A stretch of 64,000 bases of DNA, taken from positions 1,154,061 through 1,218,060 of the forward strand of contig CALNVZ010002100.1 in the NCBI GenBank assembly GCA_940671915.1, given 5' to 3'. The notes beneath the pieces are model-generated. The model had not been told where the DNA came from. It worked only from the letters and a program-made list of their open reading frames with translations, and made no database searches. Shown in pieces: positions 25,855-41,233 of the stretch (position 1 is the first letter of the stretch; every line of letters begins with the position of its first letter). Made by a program: the position numbers and the translations under genes. Source of the stretch: Paracentrotus lividus. Taxonomy: Eukaryota > Echinodermata > Echinoidea > Camarodonta > Echinidae.

Positions 25855-28800
25855 AAAGGAAAAAGAAAAAGAAAGTGATAGCACGTGCCTCATTGACCTC
25901 TGATGTTTACCCACAAAAAAAAATGACAAAACAAACCACATCGAACACGACGTGGCAATTAAATGCCATAACTCTGCACATACCGATATTAGAGAATTTA
26001 AAAAATGACAATAAACGGTGTCTAGCGCCAAGTACTTACCAACTTAATGACCGTTAGACGATAATTTCACTGCTGAGCTTCACTCGCTCTTTTGCTTTAC
26101 ACAACACATAAGATAAACCTTGCAATCAGCAAAACTGCCAACTTAGTAATTTCTTGAGGATATCGAGGGCATTGCTCTCTTTGCGCGTTTACCGATAAAA
26201 CTCTGGGGTAAAATTTCTGAGCAATTACACAAATTGGTAGCAGGCGTCTTAGGGACTTTCATCTTTACTCGAAAGATGATACTACTGATTAGGTATTTCA
26301 TTTATAAAGAAGATATAGAGAGACAGTGGAAGAGGAATGGCAACAGATACTGTTTCGAAAAAACAGGGTAGAATTGGGGAAACGGAAGAAGTGAGATGAG
26401 AAATGGATGCGGAAGATGAAATACACAACAAGGAAGAAGATAACAACAACAATAACCACAAAATGTATCCGAGGGAAAGGAAGAGTACAGCTAGGAGGCA
26501 TAAATAACAATTTCACAGCCCTTTCCGTAAAGAATTTATACGCCGCGGCGTGAGAAACGTAACTTTGACCTAAACCAATATAATACATTCATATCTTATA
26601 AAGATTCCACCTTGTTACGATTAAAAGACAATAAAAAAGATATTGATGTATTACGATTAAAAGACAATAAAAAAGATATTGATGTTGATAAATATCTTAT
26701 GGAGGTTCAAAACACGACATCATTCAAACCGAACAGTGTCATAATAGAAGTTCCTCTATTAAACGTCTTTAAAAAATGAATTTATAGTTCTTTCGAACTG
26801 CAATATAGGCCATAGTGACTTCTCTAGACTGTCTTATAGCCAATGTCGTCATACCTATCAAACATTTTGTTATCTATTTCTTTGTAACTGCTGTATGACA
26901 TTTGAACAAAACCATTGTGATCTCGTCTTCCTTAACATTTATTTTTATCTTCCCCATTAATGCCATGGAAGGCGGGCGAATACAAGACTCTTGGGAGGCC
27001 TTCTCTTCTCAGATGTTATTTCTGCTCAGTTTGAATGTTATGTTGCTGTAGGTTATTATCAGGCTTCTAAACACCGTAACAAAGAAGGAGCTCAGGCGAA
27101 GGAAGACAAACAACGAGGGATGTTCAGCAATGTTTGTGAAAATAATAGTAATAATCGTTATAGATCATTATGGATTGATCTTAGAGATTGAGATTTTGAT
27201 GTTATTGTTGAGCTGATTTTGGGTTCGTCAATCGCAAAGTAAAATAATAGAAACAATAATAATAGATAGGGTTTCAATTTCAATTTCAATTTCAGTATTT
27301 ATTAATTCCGTTCTTTCAGGAAAAAAACAACAACAAAATAACATAACAATCATATGAACATGAATCTAAAAAACGTATTCAAAATTAATTGAAATTTAAA
27401 GACAATCTTAGGCATAAACATCTTGTTGCATTTGAAGAAAAAAGAGAATAAGAGACATGTTAAAAAGCAATGGCTTGTAGATTACATGCCCTATATAGGA
27501 AAAAAAAAATACAACGCATAGCAATTTCCCATTTATTTTATGTTGTGCTATCAAAATAAATTCTACCGGCAGTATATACATATTATTTTACAAAATTTGA
27601 TAATGCGTATAAGTGAATAACGATGCGGAGGAGGAAAACGATGATTCATTGAGTAAAAAAAAAGGGGGCAATAAAACATATACAAGGCTGGGTAATGTTT
27701 GAAAATTATGAATTATTAGTAATTTAGTGAGGAAGCAAAAGGAGGAAAGGTTGGCGACCAGAAAGTGGAATGGGGAGCGTGGTCCGGTGGCGTGACGGTA
27801 CGCTTTGTTCATCGTTGAATTTCAAGCTGTGTAACTCTGAAAGAATTTGTTCTTTTTTAATTCGATCCATTGAAACTGTTAATCAAGCTTCACTCAGGGA
27901 AGTCTTTATATCATCAGAATTCAATTGAAATTCCAGTCGTATTTCGGTCCGTTAAATAAATCTGATAGTTTTAGACGGCCAAAATCGTTCCAAATATAAG
28001 ATGCAGTCCGCGGCCCAATATTATTAAGAATAGGCCTGTATGTAGTTTTTTCTTTGTTTTCTGTAGCGGTAATTGTCGTAATTGCGTCTTGTTTTTCGGC
28101 AAACCTATACTTGTAAAGACGTGGGACAGTTCTTGTTTTTTCTTAGGTTTAAATAACATGAATTTCCTAGTTTGGCAAATAAGACTAGCGTTCTGAAACT
28201 TGAAATCATTATTGACTTAAGGAAATAATAGCGGTCCAGTGGTGCGCTCGTATATGTGTGCTTGATGCACTAATTCTTAAAGCACCTTGTTTGCTAGCCG
28301 TGGTTATCCTTTCATTTAATCATGATAATTGACTTGGAATTACCCATTGCCATAATTGCAATAATTAAATAGCGGTAAAAACTTAGAGGAGAAGCTTATA
28401 AGCGGTACATGAGTGATGAGTAACGTGGGAAAGACAGTATTTCTCTACTTGTTCATTTATACCGATATTGCCGGGAGACTTGTTTTTGCAAATGTTTTAA
28501 TAGCTAATGTGATTTCAATTTAATTTGTCATCGAAAAGTTAAAGCCGAGAAATCGGGAAGATGAAAGCTTTGGTGAGGGTGTTCCATCAATAAGAATATC
28601 GCTGCTAAGTCTCGCCAGCCTGTATTGCTACAATAACATATAATATTGGTTTTCAACATATTTAAAGAAAGTGTTGCTTTGCCGTTAACCCCATTCTAAG
28701 ACATTTCGAAGTTCTTACAGTTTAATTGTTGATAGAAATATTTGCGGTTTGGAATGTGAATAAAATAAATTCTGAATCATTGCAAATAACGATATATAAG

Positions 28801-28910
28801 GCTGATTTTTTCTAGTGCTTCTTTTTGAGATTTTTTTGTTTTTTTTTTTTTTTTTTTTTTTTTTTATTTTTTTAAGTCATTCTTGTCGATGATAATGCAT
28901 GTATTATTAT
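25770..28910. other. Gene-free stretch
   Basis: AT-rich, with a poly-A tract at 25819-25850, a 29-bp tandem duplication around 26617-26688 (ATTACGATTAAAAGACAATA and following, twice) and the (TTTCAA)n tail. No exon recognised. Confidence 0.55.
27272..27330 (-). repeat. Possible retroelement 3' tail, (GAAATT)n on the minus strand
   Basis: The plus strand has TTTCAA repeated about four times (27272-27294), followed by TTTATTAATTCCGTTCTTTC. Read on the minus strand this is a unique stretch ending ATAAATACTG and then a GAAATT hexamer tail, as at SINE or LINE 3' ends. No coding remnant is visible. Confidence 0.35.
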
Positions 28911-28914
28911 TACA

Positions 28915-30330
28915 GCAGAGGTCCAAGGAGACTACCCTGAGGTACCCCACAAAATAGAATGCGACGGGACGATGAAAATCTGGTTATCTAATTCAACAAT
29001 TGGTTTTCTATTTGCATTAATAACTCACTGATACCACTCCAAGCGCCTTCCGATACGCCACCATAGTGCTCAAGTTTATGTAATAAGAACTGTCGTGGTA
29101 ATACGGCTGATCTCGAAGCCTTGCCAAGAAGTCCCAGAATATTACCAACAGTGTTTGCTAGACCGCTGACTTCTACTGCATGCCGCGGCAAATAATCTGT
29201 TTAATACATGTCTAAATGAATGTGGAGTAGTGCTTGATGCTTAGCGCGGGATCACAAAATCGGAGATCACAAATAATGTTCATTGCCACAAAGGAAAAGG
29301 ATGGTCACCCATCTTAATAAAAATTAAGTTTTTCTAGGACTTTTTCCGAAAGGCGATGGTAATAAGCATCATTGCGTCTTAGTTGTTTCGTTTCTTAGGT
29401 AATCACTTTTTGAAAATTGGATTACTTTTGCAATTTTAGATTAGTCGGACAATACCATTGGATAGTGATAAATTGAATATATGGGCTAGGGGATTGCAAT
29501 GGACAAAATAATTGATTTAAGTTAGCAATTGTCTATACCATCGTGACCCGAACTTTTTTTATTTTTCATATTTTTTACAATGTCAATGATTTCTCTCGAG
29601 TTGTGGGAAGGAAAAAATTGAATTAGGAATTTGGTGTTAGTATAGAACGGTACGAAAATTTGCTGTTTTGGTGGATTTGTTCCTCAAGATTTGGTCCCTA
29701 TTGCAAAGTATGTGTTAAAAGATTCGGCCATCGATCGGATCTTTTAACACCTGTGTTATTTTGAGTTTAATTTTTCCTATCTTGCGTGATTTTAGTATTT
29801 TGTTGATGGCGCCTATTTATGTATTTCCAGGTGTTTTTATATATTGTTTTTGTTAAGTGTGAAATGAGTTGAATAGTACTGTTCTTTTGCCTGACGTACA
29901 TACATTTAAAGGGATGTTTTTGTATCGGGTATATTTATGCGGTTGATTCAGTTGAGTGTGCTTTGTAACGATAGAATAAATTATTTTTTTCGGTTAATCG
30001 ATCTTAGGATTGATTTATTTAATCCATGAGATCTTGGATGATCTTTGTAATTACTCCGCTTTTTCACTTATTGGCATATGGGTATCGAGCTCTTTAGTGA
30101 GTAAATCAATGAATTTATCGTACGCCTCGTCAACTTCCTCAATAACATATATTTGTTGCCAGTTTGTTTCTGAGAAAGTAAAATAGGATTCGTTGATCAG
30201 AAAACGGGGTTGATGGTCCAAAAATAAAATAACCCCGAAATTATATATGTTATATATATTATATATAACCCCGAATATTCCATGTCGAATAAAACAAAAC
30301 TTTAAATTGTTTAATTTTCTGATTAACAAA
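28915..30330 (-). mobile_element. Decayed non-LTR retrotransposon fragment
   Basis: Pieces in the correct minus-strand order. 30210-30055 encodes FSETNWQQIYVIEEVDEAYD then LLTKELDTHMP, the linker between endonuclease and RT typical of CR1/L2-like LINEs. 29135-29080 encodes LPRQFLLHKLEHYG, the segment after RT motif A. 28967-28917 encodes RILFCGVPQGSLLGPLL, RT motif B. Stops and frameshifts interrupt all frames. A poly-T run (28837-28877) lies just past the motif B piece. Boundaries are approximate. Confidence 0.7.
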
Positions 30331-30794
30331 AGCCATATATCGTGTTCTTATCAATGATCCAGATTTCATATTCCGACATGACATAGGAAATTTGTGTGTT
30401 CGGACAAATCAACCATCTGAGCAAACGAACCCTATTTCACTTTTGGTTTTAAAAACCTTCTAAAAAAAAAGAAACTCCCATAACTCTAACCTGTTTTCAT
30501 GACCGATGATCTACTAATAATAGATATTAAGTTTTAGGGTGGAGGGGTTCTCGAGTGTATGTTTGTCGATAGATGGCGGTAGTGAACATAAATGACGAGA
30601 TTCTATCATACAGAGTTTGATCTATGGACCTTAAAGATATTTGAATTAAAATGACAGACCAATGTTTATTTCTCTATTTGTTCATTTATTCATTTAATTT
30701 CATTTCAGAGTAGCCAATTCATCAGCAAAAACTATTTTCCATACGACCCTGAGTGTCAACAAAATTATCAAATGCATTATGTACATGATTTCTA

Positions 30795-31302
30795 CAGTGC
30801 GTCCCAGATAAAAGTATACCCAACTTTGAGAGCCTCATATTAAAATTGTATAACTTATGTGTAATTATTTTTAATTTCATGACAAAGAGTAAATCATATT
30901 CTATCTAATGTTACCAAAATCATACCGATACTTTCATGGATGACTGGACACTCGAGTGTTTAAAATATTTGGTCAAAAGTGATCTGTACCAAGTTGCCTG
31001 AGAAGCAGCCCTGGCTTTCTGATAATTCATTGTTTGTTTGGGGTCAGCCTTCCTGAGTCCATTCATTAGGCACAAATGATTACTTGATCTTTTGAAATGC
31101 AAGGGTTGCTTTTGCTCAAACTTGGGACTGGGCACTTTTTACGCTTGTTTTTTAAAGCCCAACTGCTTAGTCATCCGTCACAACACAGGTACAAGTTTGG
31201 TATCATTGAAAAGAATATGATATATATTTCAAGGTCACACAAGCTATGATATTTTGATATGAGGCTCTCAAAGGCGGGTATACTTTTTTCTGGGACGCAC
31301 TA
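30795..31302. mobile_element. MITE with long terminal inverted repeats, TA target (508 bp)
   Basis: Left end CAGTGCGTCCCAG then AAGTATACCC and TTTGAGAGCCTCATAT; the right end is its near-perfect inverse (ATATGAGGCTCTCAAA then GGGTATAC and CTGGGACGCACTA). TA lies on both sides (30793-30794, 31303-31304). Inverted repeats extend about 70 bp. Ends and target fit a Tc1/mariner-type MITE, of a family distinct from the CAGGGTG elements. Confidence 0.88.
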
Positions 31303-31895
31303 TATAGAAAATAACAGTTGAAAATACATTTCAAGTAGACAATGTAAGAAGCAACATCAATATTGAACAATACCGAGAGGGTAATACTGCTAAATAATAA
31401 TAAGATAAAGAATATGCACTTTATGTATTTTCGCTTATCTATTCTCAAATGAGAATAATAGTGCTAGTGGGTGCTATTCTGATAGAATTATGGATTATGT
31501 TCTCATCTAACATATCTAATTCAAAATGAAAGCTCTAATACTAATAGGATTATGTTTATAACAATCATTTTGAACTTAGTATGATGCTCACGTATGTCAT
31601 TAGATTTGAGATGGGAAGGTTGTTTTAATCATTTTCGTAGTCAAAAGTAAAAAATAACAATGAACAGCTATTGTTCGATCGAGCATTTACAGTAATTATC
31701 ATCAGCATCTCGAACAAGGAACGTTTGTATGATGTGTTATTCAAATATTTGACCTCATAAAGACGGATCACAATTGAAAATTGCAAGCAAGAAGATTATG
31801 ACTTAATGTAGAGAGGTAAATATTCCAAGCATTTACAGTATGATGAGCTACAGATGTATTATCTTGGAAGATTTTAAATTTATGTAAATAATAAG

Positions 31896-31926
<31 letters not shown>

Positions 31927-32194
31927 TCCATGTTATGTTTGTACATCAATTCTAAGGCTTCTGATACTCAAAGATTATCGAGGATCGTAATTAATTTGAG
32001 ATAATCTACAATTAAAAAATATTTGCTTTTTCTATTTGATTTAGACGATGTGCAGTAATTATTATATACATTATTTTTGTTATAATATAATTATGCATTA
32101 TTGGTAGGTAAATTATTGCTTACTCTATAAAATTTGTTTTTCAGTCACCTTTATATATCATATTTTATTCATACTTTGTGCAGTTATTTACTTA

Positions 32195-33575
32195 TTGTGT
32201 ATTGTGATATGAGTCTTTATTTAGAGACGAATAACATCCTTACATCACTTAATCATGGGTTCAGATCAGGTCACTCGACAGAGACTCAACTTCTAACTAC
32301 AGTGCCTTGTAACAGCCTACGACAAGAAGAAACAGACTGATGTAGCCATACTCGACTTTTCGAAGGCGTTTGACACGGTCCCGCATAACAAGCTGCTTCA
32401 CAAACTCACCAGCTATGGGATCAAAGGCCCCCTTCATCAATGGCTACAGACGTTTCTCACCACCAGAGAAATGTCTGTGGTTGTAGACGGCAACCAGTCC
32501 ACAGCGGTACCTGTAACATCTGGCGTTCCGCAGGGGACAGTCCTCAGTCCGTTGCTTTTCCTCTGCCATATAAATGACCTCCCAGCCTGCGTCAAGTCCC
32601 AAGTGCGTCTGTTCGCTGATGACTGTCTGCTGTACCGACAGATAAAATCGCAACGTGACCGCCAGATCCTACAAGATGACCTCAAGAACCTCGAGAAGTG
32701 GGCAGTAACACGGGGCATGGCCTTCAACGCCAGTAAGTGTATTGAGCATCAACGCTAAGTCTTCCCACTTCTATGTGCTACAAGACCATATCCTGAAGCA
32801 GGTACCAGAACACCCGTATCTAGGAGTTGTCCTGAATGAGAAGCTGAGTTGGAGTCCTCACGTAGCCAAGACCGCACGGAAAGCCAACTCCGTCCTTGCA
32901 CTCCTGAGGCGTAACCTGAGTTTCTGTCCAGAGAACTGTAAGAAGACGGCCTACAAGGCGCTCGTCAGATCCATCATGGAATACGGTGCTATATTATGGT
33001 TTCCGTACCTGCAGAAGGATATCGACTCACTTGAAAGGATCCAACGCCGAGGAGCTCGCTTCATAACAAAAGACTATAGGTCCAGAGATCCTGGGAGCAT
33101 GACCCGGATGCTGACGCGCCTCGAACTACCAACACTGGCATCAAGACGGAGGTGCTCAAGACTCACTACCTCCTTCAAAGTGGTCGGGGGGTTGGTACCA
33201 GCCCTCCCTATTGATAAATTTACAAGACCTGCGAGACAAAAAAGGCAAATTAAATCCAGAAAATTCACTGGGTTTCTGGCCTCCAACCCAGTAGAAAGGC
33301 AAGTTCATAATAACAGTATTAAATGCTTTGCAGCTGAAAATTTCAACGCCCCACAATACAAGAACTCATTCTTCGTCGAAACAACAGTGGAGTGGAACCA
33401 TCTTCCAGATTCCATAGTTAACTCCAAAACAGTAGGAAACTTCAAGGCTGCTGTTGAAGGCCAGTATCTTCTCTACTGCCAGTCTTCGCCCAGCCCTCTC
33501 TCTTTCCGGTGCACTATACCGAAACAGTCCTGCACTGTAGACATCCAGATCCAGATTTCATAGCTATGTGACTAC
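32195..33575 (+). mobile_element. 5'-truncated, frameshifted non-LTR retrotransposon (CR1/jockey-like RT)
   Basis: The reverse transcriptase is read in three frame segments. About 32195-32310: ETNNILTSLNHGF and RSGHSTETQLL. 32308-32745: VAILDFSKAFDTVPH (RT motif A with its Asp), TSGVPQGTVLSPLLF (motif B) and VRLFADDCLLY (motif C with the FADD catalytic pair). 32742-33563: SINAKSSHFY, LGVVLNEKLSW, ALVRSIMEYG and LERIQRRGARFI, the usual thumb and C-terminal region. At least two frameshifts and loss of the endonuclease and 5' end make it dead. GC content is clearly higher than its surroundings, which suggests fairly recent arrival. It ends about 150 bp from the FMO stop codon and points toward it. 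Confidence 0.93.
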
Positions 33576-33731
33576 GATTTTATGGACTTAATTTAACTGA
33601 TACTAATCGGCCTACCTTATATAAACGTTTAAAACATCGAAACATCTAATATCTTTGAATGGAATATTTTAAATTGATCATTTTTGAAGAGATATTTAAA
33701 GCATGCAAAAAAGTTAAAGACGGAAATCAAC

Positions 33732-36626
<2,895 letters not shown>

Positions 36627-36711
36627 CACGTGACCTAGTATGTGAATAGCAATGTAGTATTGACTATAAGTGCTGATTACTACGAATCATAAATGATATC
36701 ATTACTAAGTA

Positions 36712-36897
36712 GCGTCTCGGAGACGTCTCCTGAATTTTGGAGACGGATTTTATTTCACAAATGAGACGTCTCCGCGACAAATTTTTGAAACAAAATTCGT
36801 CTCCGAGACGTCTCGGAGACGTCTCTAATACTATTTATCCGTCGCGGAAACGAAATTTATATTCTGTCCCGGAGACGTCTCCGCGAAGTGAGATGAG
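36712..36897. mobile_element. Foldback element, GGAGACGG family, degraded copy
   Basis: Dense GTCTCGGAGACGTCTCC palindromes, with an intact-looking right end (GTCTCCGCGAAGTGAGATGA) but no matching left end. It lies about 90 bp upstream of the FMO start codon, so it could overlap the FMO promoter or 5' UTR. Confidence 0.75.
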
Positions 36898-37244
36898 CCT
36901 GCAGCTATGTTCCTTGATCGGGTGCAACTGAACATGACATTGCATTCAATATTATCTGCAGTAAGGCAATGTCATTCCAATGGTATTCACATTATGTGCA
37001 TACCATTTCCCATGCAAAATATACAACCCTTTTTGTGCTGTTTATATTTTCGTTCTTCTGAATCCATAATCCATGGCTATAGTACATTTATCTGGCGTTG
37101 CATAGGCAGGATATTTATAAACGTTATTTAGCCTAAATATTTTTTTTTCCGGGCCCTTAGCTCTTTGCCCCTTTTAACCTTTTTCGAAAACACATGTAGC
37201 TTTCATGTCCATGTTTAACTTACGTTTAGAACTTATTGAGAATG

Positions 37245-37719
37245 CAGGCCCGTAACCAGGGGGGGTTTGGGGGGGTTCGAACGAACCCCCCCCGCTGGCG
37301 ACCACAGGTCCGCTTCGACAAAAAAAAAAAAAAAAAAAAAAGATAAATATTACTATATATTTTTTATGCTTATTGCATTTTTAGGCCTATCGACGACATA
37401 ACCAACCTATTTCTAATATATGTGGTACTCTTCTTGAGGGCCGAAGACAAAAAAATTTTCAACGCCCGCCCCCCACCCCCCCCCCCCCCCCCCCCCCCCC
37501 CCCCGCCCCCCCCCCCCCCCCCCCCCACCCCCCCCCCCCCCCACCCCCCCCCCGCCCCCCGCTCCTCCCCCCGCCTTATCTCGCGGGCCCAGCGTGACGT
37601 CAAAAATTTTCGATGTACCTTTTAGCTCGCCCAGCATGACGTGAAAAAAATTTGATGTACCTTTTGGTCCACTTTTGCAGATTTCGAACCCTCCCGTAAA
37701 AATCCTAGTTACGTGCCTG
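37245..37719. mobile_element. MITE, CAGGCCCGTAACTAGG family, copy 2 with a long C tract
   Basis: Left end CAGGCCCGTAACCAGG, right end CCTAGTTACGTGCCTG, flanked by the 5-bp direct repeat GAATG. It shares the GTGACGT-AAAA and GATGTACCTTTT units with copy 1. It contains a poly-A run and a 90-bp C-rich tract (about 37467-37560), which makes its length uncertain. Confidence 0.82.
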
Positions 37720-40700
37720 GAATGTAGTTGTAAAAAAATGAATAATCATTTCCTTGTTCTTGACCTTTAACTTGAATATCACACAGACTCGATCGAACAT
37801 TGGACTCTATCAGAACGAAATACATGCCTGATAACATACACAAATAACCAATTGAATAAATAAAATAAAATTATTATGATTTCATAATTCTGATGATGCA
37901 ACCATTAAAGGGTAAAAATGGGGTCATTCACCATTACCTCCAATGAAATACCAATAAAAGAGGTATCCGCGGCATACGCGTATCCAACCTGGCTGGGGGT
38001 ATATTGAAGGCGCCCCCGCTCATTCAAGGTTTTTCGGGTTGCAACCCCTCCCAGAGTCCCACATATGGCTATACCAATATCTCCCTGGCTATTATGACAT
38101 GATGCACGCAAAATGTAATTCCGTTGCATTAATAATGTGTGACTTGCTGAGTGCGGTGTGATTTAAAATTCAAATATATATTCTTAAGAGCCAACAATGA
38201 TATTATATTGGACATAGAAGGATGCCAGACATATTAAAGGAGTTATATATCCAAAATTGCTAGAATCGAACATGAGTGCAATATTAATCCTCACGAATTG
38301 AACATTCTGGTATCATATCCCACGAAGTAAAGCCGTCCAATACAATTATAATTGTTAATGATTATTTTTTCAAAAGGCGTGAAGTGTAAAAACCAGCAGC
38401 AAAAAACCAACCAGCAACATTAGACCGTGCAAAACGGTATAAAATTGCACAGCTAAAATTCCCTGTATACATGCCGATAATAATGTAAATGATGTAATAA
38501 TCTTACCGGACTAATTTATTCGTGTTCGTCTGTATTTGCGTCAAAATGATTTCCAAATGCAATGTATTCGGATGCCTTTTCTGATGTGAGTCTCGAACGA
38601 CTGCGTCTGAACTTTGAACGTGATATGGATCACAGTGGCATCGTCGTTATTAAGTATGAACAGCTGAGGGGAATTCCCCTAGTTTGCAGACTAGTTCGCT
38701 TAGTAGGGTCTGAAGTACACGACTAGATTCACTTGTGTATTGAAGTTTGAAACAGACAGTGGCTTTGGAGGCAAACCTCTACACAAGACTGAAATTTGTT
38801 TGAGTGTCAAACTGAGTATGTGCTAGCTTGTATTCACTCTCCTACCAAAGGGAGTAGGACTCCCAAAACCCAGTTTGGAAGGAGTTGAAATTGAACAAAT
38901 AACCACATTATCAACAGATAATGAACGCTACTAATATGATTTAATATAATACATTCTGATAAAAGAGGACCCTTTATCTACGTCTACGATCAGTGGTATG
39001 CAGTTCATGACTATTGAAGGAAAATTATAAATTATTTCTGTGTCGGTAAGGGATAACTTCAGTTTTACTTTCATTCGAACATATTAGAAGAACATATCCC
39101 TGTATCTCTTTCTTCTGATTTTCCCTCCTCTCTCACTCCCCCCCCCCTTTCTAACTTCCCTTTCCCCCTCCCTTACTCTCCCCTTCTGTCTGTCTCTCTC
39201 ACTCCCTCCCTTTCTCTTTACTTCCATCCGTACCTGATCCCCTTCCTGTCAATGTTATCCTTCTCCCTTTTAGTCCCCAAACCTCTCCTTCTCTCTCTTT
39301 CTTCCCTTTTAACTTGTTTCTCTTTTCCTTCTTACACCTCCTTCCGTTTCTCTCGCTGTCTGTTCCACTCCCTTCTTCCCCTGCATCTCTGACTTTCTCT
39401 TCTTCTCACACATCACACTTCCCTTTTTCTCTCCCCTCACTTCCCTCTATCTCTTCTCTCTCTCTCTCTCTATATCTCTCTCTCTCTCTCTGTCTCTCTC
39501 TCCGACTTCTCCCCACTCTCCCCATTTCCTACTTGGCTCCTAAAAAGAAGCAGTGTTATAAAGAAAATATCATACAGTCGATTACAAAAAAGAAGATTTT
39601 ATTTGGATAACATGATTGCATACAAACATACATAAAAGCACAAATATTAAAATTGAAAAAAGAAAACTGTTACACATTATAATTTCATTTCATACATATA
39701 TAGTCCTAAGCAAATTCAAGTCCTGACTTGGCTTTTTGTTCAAAATTGTAATATTTCCCTATTCTACAAGGCATACAAATGGTTTTGTTTGGAATTTCAA
39801 AAAGTTCTGATCAATAAAAATTGTTGGTGACATAACAAGTATTCTTCAATGTGTAGTAATACAAGAGAAGCATAGTAACTTTAAGGATCATATTGTTAAC
39901 ATTGTATGGAACGCCTCAATCATACATCCAATACGGGGCTCAAACTGGGAGTAAAGAACAGCCGGTTTGCCAATCTCCGTACATAGCAGTTCAAACAAAC
40001 ATGGACAAACGGTTGATTTTTAAAAGCCGTACAGAACCTGGAGTGATACATCATGATCCAGGATTTAGGAATGGCTATGAAAATGTTTAGAAGGGATTTC
40101 TATCATGGCTCTTCATACAAACAGGAATGGAGATGTACTCGTATGGTGTGATGTACTACGGAATGGCCCTTATGCTTGCACTTTATTGACACCTCCTCAG
40201 CACATCATAACAGTGAGTATAGCTTTCATACAGCAGGACATATGTGATACGTCTTGTCGAAATGAGAGAGAAGTCGCAGATCAAAGATCCGAGTAAATCG
40301 ACAAACTAATAAAAAACTCAAATTTTGAGGAAATTTTCTTCTTTTACTTATTTTACTTGGTTTCTACCCATGCTTCATCTTTTGCTCCTGTAAAAAATGA
40401 TGTGAAATGATAACGGGAAAGTGGTAACAAAAGCAGTTTTTTCGGCGAGTGTATGTTGGTTTCGGTCATAAATTTTTTTTTCCCAGACATAACAAGCGCA
40501 CGTCTCACGCTCATTTCCCCTGGCGTCCGTTAGCTCCGCCTCGCTACAAAACGCATGGCTTTGTTTGTTGGATCGTTCAGTGTCATCGTGTTGTGTGATT
40601 TCTATTGGCTTTTTTGTTTCGTTTTTGTGAGCGAATAGCGAACTTAAAGATCTCTTACGTGACACTCAGCTGTGGCAAGGTGCGATGCCACACAACCTGC

Positions 40701-41118
40701 TATGAATAAAGCTGTTTCATCCGGGATAGAGCAGCGCACGCAACGAATGTCAAATCTAACATCGGGGTGGGGGGGGTATGTGGGAAAGCTACTTATTGCT
40801 TGACTTAGCTATCTGGATCCAATGAATGTTAATTTCAGCATTTTATTTTGGGGCCGCGATATCTGTCGTCGTGAGGGAAATTAAAACCTCCCTATAAACA
40901 AATTTGGTTCCATCAGGGAACATAGAGCACACAAAAGAGGTGACGTGATCATAATACTTCTGATACAATTATTTATGTTAAGTCTTAAGGCGGCGTAAGA
41001 GATGCTAATTTAATTGAAAAAAATATATGGTTTTAAATTGGTTGATATTATTATGTGGAAACCAATGAGCTAAGGGGGGGGGGGGGGGAGTGGCAAATCA
41101 ATCTAGTTTATAACTGCG
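37720..41118. other. Gene-free stretch with CT tract
   Basis: Apart from the pyrimidine tract, nothing recognisable. Open frames are short and of low complexity. Confidence 0.55.
39105..39530. repeat. Long pyrimidine-rich (CT) tract
   Basis: More than 400 bp almost free of purines on the plus strand, with CTCTCT runs at 39455-39505. It forms a Ser/Leu-rich chance frame. Such tracts can form triplex structures or act as promoter-proximal GAGA-type sites, but no gene start is seen beside it. Confidence 0.9.
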
Positions 41119-41233
41119 GCTGGTATCTCACTTTTTGGGAACTACTTTGAAACAACTTTAAAACGGCTTAGAAACAAGTTTGAGCGAGTTGTTGAGACGT
41201 CGCGGAGACGTCTCCGCGAGGTGAGATAGCACC
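41119..41233. mobile_element. Foldback element, GGAGACGG family, short copy
   Basis: Starts GCTGGTATCTCAC and ends GAGGTGAGATAGCACC, with GGGAACTACTTTGAAAC at the left and GACGTCGCGGAGACGTCTCC at the right. An internal deletion derivative of about 115 bp. Confidence 0.8.

Noticed and set aside
37370-37637. Poly-glycine and poly-proline frames
   Set aside because: Created by the C/G homopolymer tract inside a MITE; not a protein.
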